From positions 62,001-126,000 of the forward strand of contig NZ_JPRI01000007.1 in assembly GCF_000737765.1 (NCBI RefSeq): a DNA stretch of 64,000 nt. Direction: 5' to 3'. The notes under the pieces are model-generated. The model was given only the letters and a program-made list of their open reading frames with translations. It was not told the origin of the DNA and ran no database searches. Numbering within the stretch: the stretch's first letter is position 1; each line of letters starts with the position of its first letter. Of the stretch, positions 58,951 to 64,000 are shown piece by piece. The DNA comes from Chryseobacterium vrystaatense. Lineage in GTDB: Bacteria > Bacteroidota > Bacteroidia > Flavobacteriales > Weeksellaceae. The position numbers were made by a program, and so were the translations under genes.

Positions 58951-60579
58951 ATGGATTCAGTACATCAAGCGGCATTTCAAGATATTTTTAAAAGCGAAAA
59001 CGAAATTCCTGAAGAATTCAAAGTTCCCGAAATTCACCAGAAAGTATATCTTCTTAATGGAGAATTGGTAGAGTGGAAAGGAGATATTCAGAACATTTAT
59101 TCTCCGGTCTGCATTCCTACAGAAAACGGTCTCCAAAGAAAACTTCTGGGAAGTATTCCCAATATTGGCCCGGAACAGGCAATGGAAGTTCTTGATGCTT
59201 GCGTTAAAGCATATGATAACGGGCTGGGGGAATGGCCGACGATGTCTGTAGAAGGACGTATCAAGTGCATGCAGAAATTTGTTTATCTGATGATCCAGCA
59301 GCGTGATCTGGTCATCAAACTGCTGATGTGGGAGATAGGAAAAACACTTTCTGATTCTACCAAAGAATTCGACAGAACAGTGGATTATATCAACCAGACG
59401 ATTGATGCACTGAAAGATCTGGATAGAGAATCTTCCCGATTCCAGGAAGCGGAAGGAACGATAGCACAGATCAGAAGGGCTCCGTTAGGGGTGGTCCTGA
59501 GTATGGGACCATTCAATTATCCTTTGAATGAGATATTTACGACATTGATTCCTGCTCTGATCATGGGTAATACGATCCTGTTCAAACTTCCAAAGCATGG
59601 TGTTTTGGCTCATTATCCATTATTGAATGCCTTCAAAGAAGCCTTTCCGAAAGGAACAGTAAATACATTGTACGGCAAAGGTTCAGAGATCATTACCCCA
59701 ATCATGGAAAGCGGAAAGGTGAATGTTCTGGCCTTTATCGGATCCAGTAAAGTGGCCAACGGGCTGAAGAAACTGCACCCTAAAGTCAACCGCTTGCGGG
59801 CCATCCTCAGTCTGGATGCCAAAAATGCCGCGATTGTAACAAAAAACGCCAATCTGGATGTTGCGGTAAGTGAATGTGTCCTTGGAGCATTATCCTTCAA
59901 CGGACAGCGTTGCACTGCGCTCAAACTGATTTTTGTTCAAAAAGAAATAGCTGAAGAATTCACCCAAAAATTAAGTGCGGCAGTGTCTGGACTGAAGCCG
60001 GGACTTCCCTGGGAAAAAGAGGTGAAAGTCACTCCGCTTCCTGAAGTCAATAAACCTTCTTATCTGAAGGAATGCATTGATGATGCTTTGGCAAAAGGAG
60101 CGAAAGTTTTAAATGAGAACGGAGGATTTATTACAGAATCGTTTGTCTTCCCGGCCGTGGTCTATCCGGTAAACGGGGATATGAAACTGTATCACGAAGA
60201 ACAGTTTGGTCCGGTGATTCCTGTGGTTCCTTTTGAAGACATAGAAGAGCCTGTCGATTATCAGGTAAATGCATCCCATGGAATGCAGGTGAGCATTTTC
60301 AGTGAAGATCCGCAGGAGGTTTCCAGGCTGATCGATCCGTTTGTGAATCTTGTAAGCCGTGTCAACATCAATTGCCAGGCACAGCGCGGACCGGATGTTT
60401 TTCCATTTACGGGAAGAAAAGACAGTGCAGAAGGAACACTTTCTGTTTTTGATGCGCTGCGTTCCTTTTCGATCAGGTCTCTGGTAGCCGCAAAGCTGAC
60501 CGATTCCAACAAGAAATTATTAAATACCATCGTACGGGAACATGATTCTAATTTCTTAAGCACAGACTATATTTTTTAG
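58951..60579 (+). CDS. NADP-dependent glyceraldehyde-3-phosphate dehydrogenase-like aldehyde dehydrogenase
   Basis: A 542-residue aldehyde dehydrogenase of the ALDH11/GapN type. Seen: 'RRAPLGVVLSMGPFNYPLNEIFTTLIPALIMGNTILFKLPKHG' (cofactor domain), 'VNVLAFIGSSKVANGL', 'LRAILSLDAKNAAIV' and the catalytic cysteine Cys321 in 'FNGQRCTALKLIFV'. At the position where most aldehyde dehydrogenases have the general-base Glu (ELGGKN), this protein has Asp289 (LDAKN). GapN oxidises glyceraldehyde 3-phosphate directly to 3-phosphoglycerate with NADP+. The function is from family resemblance. Confidence 0.85.
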   Translation: MDSVHQAAFQDIFKSENEIPEEFKVPEIHQKVYLLNGELVEWKGDIQNIYSPVCIPTENGLQRKLLGSIPNIGPEQAMEVLDACVKAYDNGLGEWPTMSVEGRIKCMQKFVYLMIQQRDLVIKLLMWEIGKTLSDSTKEFDRTVDYINQTIDALKDLDRESSRFQEAEGTIAQIRRAPLGVVLSMGPFNYPLNEIFTTLIPALIMGNTILFKLPKHGVLAHYPLLNAFKEAFPKGTVNTLYGKGSEIITPIMESGKVNVLAFIGSSKVANGLKKLHPKVNRLRAILSLDAKNAAIVTKNANLDVAVSECVLGALSFNGQRCTALKLIFVQKEIAEEFTQKLSAAVSGLKPGLPWEKEVKVTPLPEVNKPSYLKECIDDALAKGAKVLNENGGFITESFVFPAVVYPVNGDMKLYHEEQFGPVIPVVPFEDIEEPVDYQVNASHGMQVSIFSEDPQEVSRLIDPFVNLVSRVNINCQAQRGPDVFPFTGRKDSAEGTLSVFDALRSFSIRSLVAAKLTDSNKKLLNTIVREHDSNFLSTDYIF

Positions 60580-60611
60580 ACAGATTTTTTGATTCTATTT
60601 AACATAAAATA

Positions 60612-60652
60612 ATAATCCTCAATACATTTCTTTGTTTTTTGAGGATTTTGTA
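60612..60652 (+). terminator. Weak terminator after the aldehyde dehydrogenase
   Basis: AATCCTCAA...TTGAGGATT arms with TTTG after them; T-run is short. Confidence 0.5.
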
Positions 60653-60692
60653 ATTTGAGGCGTGGAGTTTTTAGTTTTTATGTTAAAAAAGT

Positions 60693-60712
60693 AGCGTTTT
60701 CATGAAAATGCT
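60693..60712. promoter_or_regulatory. Palindrome upstream of the first ECF sigma gene
   Basis: AGCGTTTTCATGAAAATGCT is a near-perfect 20-bp dyad 24 bp upstream of the ATG at 60737; possible operator or leader hairpin. Confidence 0.4.
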
Positions 60713-60736
60713 GCTGTACGAGTAGAGTTTTTGAGC

Positions 60737-61246
60737 ATGTCTTTAATGGAAAAAGAATTTTTGGAGAAAATTGAAAAACATAAAGGTGTTATATTCAAGA
60801 TCTCTAAAATGTATATGGACGATCGGGATGATCAGAATGATCTTTATCAGGAGATCATTTATCAGGCCTGGAAATCATACGGAGATTTCCAGAGAAGAAG
60901 TGACTTCTCTACGTGGCTCTACCGCACCGCACTTAATACCGCTATCGTATTTTTGCGCAGCGAAAAAAAACGTAGTTTTATACAAAATCAGGGGATAGAG
61001 AATCTTGTTGTTCCACATGAATCCTATAATGATGCAGATGACAGAAATATGAAACTGATGTATGAGGCAATTCATCAGCTCAGCCCTATAGACAAAGCTC
61101 TTATTTTTTTCTTTTTGGAAGATTTTCCGGGCAAAGAAATCGCCCGTCAGTTGGGGATCACTGAAGTTAATGCCCGCGTAAAGCTCAACAGAGCCAAGAC
61201 CAAACTGAAAGAGATCATTGAAAGCCAAAAGAATGACCGGATTTAA
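60737..61246 (+). CDS. ECF-type RNA polymerase sigma factor (copy 1)
   Basis: A 169-residue ECF sigma factor. Region 2 includes 'DDQNDLYQEIIYQAWKSYGDFQRRSDFSTWLYRTALNTAIVFLRSEKKR'; region 4 is 'LSPIDKALIFFFLEDFPGKEIARQLGITEVNARVKLNRAKTKLKE'. Start set at ATG 60737. The next gene starts 12 bp later and encodes a membrane protein that is a likely partner (anti-sigma or sensor). The pair is duplicated 1.3 kb downstream. Confidence 0.92.
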   Translation: MSLMEKEFLEKIEKHKGVIFKISKMYMDDRDDQNDLYQEIIYQAWKSYGDFQRRSDFSTWLYRTALNTAIVFLRSEKKRSFIQNQGIENLVVPHESYNDADDRNMKLMYEAIHQLSPIDKALIFFFLEDFPGKEIARQLGITEVNARVKLNRAKTKLKEIIESQKNDRI

Positions 61247-61258
61247 AACAAAAAACAA

Positions 61259-62074
61259 ATGGAGTTAGAGAATTTTAAAGAACTTTGGGATAAAGATAAC
61301 AGGCAGGATCTGCCTGAGATTTCTCTGGATAAACAACGGGAAATTCATTCGCCGATGCGAATGCTGAAGATTAATATGCAAACAGAATTCTGGTTGATGG
61401 TCGTCACTCTGCCTATGCTTTTGATGGGATTTCCATTTGCTTCCGGCGACAAAAATATTGTGATCATATCGGCTTTTGTCGTCGTACTTACACTGGCTTC
61501 TATTATTTATTTTTATTCCCGTTTTCTGAAGCTTTACAAAATGCTTTGCAACAGCAGCATTAATACCAACTATGATCTGTTTAACCTCAAAACACAGCTT
61601 TTAATATCGAAAGAAATCTACATTTCCTACTATATAGCCTACATTCCGCTTGCCTTTCTCCTGTCGCTTGTCAAGATCAATTTCCATTTTGAAGTGCAGT
61701 ATAACCTTGCAATTTTCGGAATCAGTTTCCTGATCACACTGATGCTGGTGTGGTTCATCATTAAATATTGGATCTATTATATGTACGGCCGATACATTGA
61801 AGATGTTGTCCGGCTGGTAGATGAACTTAACGGACTGGAAACGGAGCCGAAGAAGACCCGGAAAAATTCTTGGTTTGAGCGTTCACAGAGGTTTTTCATG
61901 AATAAGTTCGGACTTACAGGCAATATACTGAATACTGTGATATGGTTTGTGTCAGTATATATATTCATCATCCTGTTTTTGACGCTGGTTCTGCTGATTT
62001 TTATTATTATGGGGGTGAAACTCAATTTTATAGATATCCATACACTGCAGAAGGCTCTGGACAGACTCAATTAG
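61259..62074 (+). CDS. Membrane partner of the ECF sigma factor (copy 1)
   Basis: A 271-residue protein. The cytoplasmic N-terminus ('ELENFKELWDKDNRQDLPEISLDKQREI') resembles the short N-terminal regions of sigma-linked membrane proteins of Bacteroidota. Four hydrophobic segments follow (about residues 42-60, 68-86, 118-138, 146-172). A charged loop of about 50 residues and a fifth hydrophobic helix ('TVIWFVSVYIFIILFLTLVLLIFIIMG') form a C-terminal extension that the paralogue at 63123 lacks. Anti-sigma function is inferred from operon position; no ASD motif was identified. Confidence 0.75.
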   Translation: MELENFKELWDKDNRQDLPEISLDKQREIHSPMRMLKINMQTEFWLMVVTLPMLLMGFPFASGDKNIVIISAFVVVLTLASIIYFYSRFLKLYKMLCNSSINTNYDLFNLKTQLLISKEIYISYYIAYIPLAFLLSLVKINFHFEVQYNLAIFGISFLITLMLVWFIIKYWIYYMYGRYIEDVVRLVDELNGLETEPKKTRKNSWFERSQRFFMNKFGLTGNILNTVIWFVSVYIFIILFLTLVLLIFIIMGVKLNFIDIHTLQKALDRLN

Positions 62075-62143
62075 TCGAAGATTTTAGAAGTATATACGTT
62101 CTCTCTTCCAATCCTTTGAATAAGAGATTTAAAAATAAGAATG

Positions 62144-62180
62144 GCCCCGGCAATTTTTTGCCGGGACTATTTTTTTTGGA
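62144..62180 (+). terminator. Intrinsic terminator after the first sigma operon
   Basis: GCCCCGGCAA-ttttt-TTGCCGGGAC followed by a long T-run. Confidence 0.85.
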
Positions 62181-62296
62181 TCATGAATAAAAATTTCTGT
62201 TTTTTGAAAACAGGCTGTATCAGCGGGTTTATAAAGCATATGGAGAATCATAGAATTTTTTTAGTGTTTTTTTGATGAAAATTTTTCTCCAAATGG

Positions 62297-62326
62297 TGTA
62301 ACATTTTTATTTTTTTTCTACTAACT
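62297..62326 (+). promoter_or_regulatory. ECF-type promoter candidate 1
   Basis: TGTAACATTTTT at 62297-62308 and ACTAACT at 62320-62326; 17 nt separate TGTAAC from ACTAACT. The same pair with the same spacing occurs at 62559-62588. TGTAAC is a known -35-like element of Bacteroidota ECF promoters. Confidence 0.45.
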
Positions 62327-62334
62327 GTTTAGAA

Positions 62335-62550
62335 ACATATGATGTTACGGGTTGTTTTGAACTTGTGAAAGCTCAGACTTTGTAACAGCGGTGTTGATGG
62401 AGTAGATAGATATTCAAGAACGAGTTTATATATTAAATTATTTCGTAAAAAGACTCTGTTTTTCTGAAGCAGATGATGGAAAAGAACTTAAAAAAAAACA
62501 CACAATGAGACCCTGCAGGAAATTTTCTGTTGGGTTTTTTTTATTTTTTA
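62335..62550 (+). ncRNA. Candidate small RNA upstream of the second sigma gene
   Basis: The stretch between promoter candidate 1 and a terminator-like hairpin (62509-62550) is about 215 nt long, holds no plausible reading frame, and would give a small transcript under the same control as the sigma gene. The call is based on promoter/terminator placement only. Confidence 0.3.
62509..62550 (+). terminator. Terminator-like hairpin before the second sigma gene
   Basis: ACCCTGCAG-gaaatttt-CTGTTGGGT with mismatches, followed by a run of eight T and a second T-rich stretch. Confidence 0.5.
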
Positions 62551-62558
62551 AGAAAATC

Positions 62559-62588
62559 TGTAACATTTTTTTGGAATTAAAACTAACT
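62559..62588 (+). promoter_or_regulatory. ECF-type promoter candidate 2 (second sigma operon)
   Basis: TGTAACATTTTT at 62559-62570 and ACTAACT at 62582-62588, 17 nt between TGTAAC and ACTAACT, 17 bp before the sigma ATG. Position and match with candidate 1 suggest autoregulation. Confidence 0.55.
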
Positions 62589-62605
62589 CTATAGAGCCCA
62601 GAAAT

Positions 62606-63106
62606 ATGAATTCATTAGAGCGCGAATTTTTAGACAAAATTGAAAAACATAAAGGAATCATTTTTAAGATTTCCAAAATGTATATGTCTGAAAAAGATGA
62701 CCGTGATGATCTGTTTCAGGAGATCACCTGCCAGATATGGAAAGCATATCCTCAGTTCAGAGGAGAGAGTGAGTTTTCTACCTGGCTCTACAGAATTGCC
62801 CTTAATACAGCGATTATTTTTTTGAAATCCGACAAGAAAAGAAGTTTTATTTCTAATGAGAATTTTACCTCTTATAAGATCATTCAGGATGAATATGACT
62901 ATACGAAAGAAGAAAAACTGGCTCAGATGTACGATGCAATCCGTCAGCTGAATCCCATCGACAAAGCTTTTATTTTTTATTATCTGGAAGATTTCTCAGG
63001 AAAAGAAATCGCAGAACAGATGGGGATTTCCGAAGGGAATGTAAGGGTAAGAATGAACCGCGCCAAAAACAAACTGAAAGATATCTTAAACTCAAATAAA
63101 TCCTAA
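62606..63106 (+). CDS. ECF-type RNA polymerase sigma factor (copy 2)
   Basis: A 166-residue paralogue of the sigma factor at 60737, matching it along the full length ('REFLDKIEKHKGIIFKISKMYMSEKDDRDDLFQEI', 'SEFSTWLYRIALNTAIIFLKSDKKRSFI', 'GKEIAEQMGISEGNVRVRMNRAKNKLKDIL'). The region 4 recognition helix differs at several positions (EGNVRVRM versus EVNARVKL), so promoter specificity may have shifted. It is followed after 16 bp by a shorter membrane partner gene. Confidence 0.92.
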   Translation: MNSLEREFLDKIEKHKGIIFKISKMYMSEKDDRDDLFQEITCQIWKAYPQFRGESEFSTWLYRIALNTAIIFLKSDKKRSFISNENFTSYKIIQDEYDYTKEEKLAQMYDAIRQLNPIDKAFIFYYLEDFSGKEIAEQMGISEGNVRVRMNRAKNKLKDILNSNKS

Positions 63107-63122
63107 TTTTAAATCAATACCA

Positions 63123-63713
63123 ATGAATATAGATGAATTAAAAAATGTTTGGAATGAAGATGTTTCTCAGGAAACACCTGAAATAAGTATTGAGCAGAGA
63201 AATAAGATCAATCTTCCACTGGAAAAAATGCGGAAAAACATGCGCATGGAATTCTGGTTTGTAATCGGCGTCTTTATTTTTTCATTTATCGTATGTGCCT
63301 TCTGCAGACCTTTTAAATTTCAGTTTTATATTACGGTTCTGATCGCGTCCATGTTGTTGGTGACCATTTTCTTTTTCAGTAAATTTTTCAGGCTTTACAG
63401 TGATATCAGTCATCCTGTGCTTAAGACTTATGATTCTTTAAAAGACCTGATCATGCAGTTTAATCTCAATAAACAGTATTATCTTTCGTATTACCTGAGC
63501 TTTGTTCCGTTTATTGTCTGTGAAATGATTATTGTGATCGAGTTTATCCCATGGCGACAGCCGATGAGTGATATGAAAATTGCGGTGATCCTGATCAGCT
63601 CGGTTGCTGTGGGACTTTTTTTCCTTTATTTAAGCGGCAAATTCTGGTTTCACCGTTATTATGGAAGATATATTGTACACATCGAAGATCTTTTGAAGGA
63701 ATTAAAGAAATAA
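63123..63713 (+). CDS. Membrane partner of the ECF sigma factor (copy 2)
   Basis: A 196-residue paralogue of the protein at 61259: 'NIDELKNVWNEDVSQETPEISIEQRNKINLPLEKMRKNMRMEFWFVI' aligns with its N-terminus, and the four hydrophobic segments and the closing 'FWFHRYYGRYIVHIEDLLKELKK' also match. It ends where the first copy continues into its fifth helix. Role as anti-sigma or sensor is inferred from the operon. Confidence 0.75.
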   Translation: MNIDELKNVWNEDVSQETPEISIEQRNKINLPLEKMRKNMRMEFWFVIGVFIFSFIVCAFCRPFKFQFYITVLIASMLLVTIFFFSKFFRLYSDISHPVLKTYDSLKDLIMQFNLNKQYYLSYYLSFVPFIVCEMIIVIEFIPWRQPMSDMKIAVILISSVAVGLFFLYLSGKFWFHRYYGRYIVHIEDLLKELKK

Positions 63714-63721
63714 AAACAGTT

Positions 63722-63750
63722 TCGGCGGGCTAAAAGCCCGCCGAAATCTT
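63722..63750. terminator. Bidirectional terminator
   Basis: TCGGCGGGC-taaaa-GCCCGCCGA between convergent genes (second sigma operon and the S41-like gene). Confidence 0.75.
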
Positions 63751-63768
63751 ATATCAGTTCCTGATGTT

Positions 63769-64000
63769 CTATTGATGTTCTTTTTCCTTTGCAATTTCAT
63801 TTTTTATCCAGTCGAGCTGTGGATCTTTCTTATCAATAATGTCCTGCATGCTTTCGGTGATGGTGATATCCGGGGACACCCCTTTTTGAGTATGGAGAAA
63901 ATCGATATTAGGCTGTACAAGCAGCAAGCCGATAGGAAGATTGATCTTGGAATGAGGAAGCTTTTGATAAGAATAAAATCCGGCAACGGTTCCGTCATTG
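63769..64000 (-). CDS. C-terminal part of an S41-like peptidase (partial)
   Basis: The frame is open to the window edge and ends in TAG at 63769-63771. It gives 76 residues with 'NLPIGLLVQPNIDFLHTQKGVSPDITITESMQDIIDKKDPQLDWIKNEI'. The 'G V.PDI.IT.S..DI...KDPQL.W' pattern is what is seen at the end of S41 (C-terminal processing/tricorn-like) peptidase domains, where GV.PD precedes the last helix. The rest lies outside the window. Confidence 0.6.
   Translation of the reverse strand, partial: NDGTVAGFYSYQKLPHSKINLPIGLLLVQPNIDFLHTQKGVSPDITITESMQDIIDKKDPQLDWIKNEIAKEKEHQ

Noticed and set aside
63804..63998. 64-residue minus-strand frame at the window end
   Set aside because: A different frame of the same strand gives the S41-like C-terminus with a proper PDI.IT pattern.

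Overview
The window looks like a chromosomal segment of a Bacteroidota bacterium of the Flavobacteriia, most likely Chryseobacterium or a close relative. The signs are a SusC/SusD pair, many Bacteroidota-type promoters (TTTG, about 19-21 nt, TAnnTTTG), A/T-rich leaders without clear Shine-Dalgarno sites, a chromosomal subclass A2 beta-lactamase of the Chryseobacterium type, plant-type glutaminyl cyclotransferases, DUF2490/DUF4197/DUF493 proteins and GG-leader 'bacteriocin-like' peptides. No rRNA, tRNA, CRISPR array, transposase or prophage module was seen. The genus is an inference from gene content, not from a marker gene.

Layout. 1-11.6 kb: small stress/housekeeping proteins (VOC, SRPBCC, GNAT), a bestrophin channel, a Na+/H+ antiporter, tandem glutaminyl cyclotransferase lipoproteins, a deoxynucleoside kinase and an ArsC/Spx-like protein. 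11.9-20.9 kb: a carbohydrate locus (SusC, SusD, GH144-like lipoprotein, esterase-like hydrolase, GH3 beta-glucosidase) that fits import and breakdown of beta-1,2-glucan. 21-22.8 kb: two paralogous small secreted proteins and two convergent four-cysteine double-glycine-leader peptides that are easily missed. 22.9-25.1 kb: AraC regulator plus iron-dependent alcohol dehydrogenase. 25.3-33 kb: purB and purL around a WG-repeat protein and a serine hydrolase with a C-terminal CBM48/AMPK-like domain. 33-48.6 kb: barstar-like protein, esterase, DNA clamp (dnaN), DgkA, M23 peptidase, pheT, META lipoprotein, 3-hydroxyacyl-CoA dehydrogenase, class A beta-lactamase, Gfo/Idh/MocA oxidoreductase, Pcm and a 2-hydroxyacid dehydrogenase.

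48.6-49.2 kb holds a small element: a DUF559 (Vsr-like) endonuclease gene, frameshifted in an A8 run and framed by about 45-bp inverted repeats that overlap the gene's 3' end. Urocanate hydratase and several conserved proteins follow. 53.9-57.4 kb is an accessory island, visibly more A/T-rich in its coding part. It has a two-gene CBASS-like operon (CD-NTase overlapping an S-4TM pore-forming effector), large palindromes, an XRE regulator and a perfect 94-bp direct repeat that seems to duplicate a promoter and leader.

57.4-64 kb: a Cys-motif/TonB-plug-like membrane protein, an exported thiol peroxidase, a GapN-like aldehyde dehydrogenase and a tandem duplication of an ECF sigma factor with a membrane partner. 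Two matching ECF-promoter-like sequences (TGTAAC-N17-ACTAACT) precede the second sigma gene, with a possible small RNA between them. The window ends in the C-terminus of an S41-like peptidase.

The best candidates for under-described biology are the minimal CBASS operon, the inverted-repeat DUF559 element, the two four-Cys GG peptides, and the two places where a duplicated ECF-type promoter is followed by a structured non-coding stretch and a terminator.
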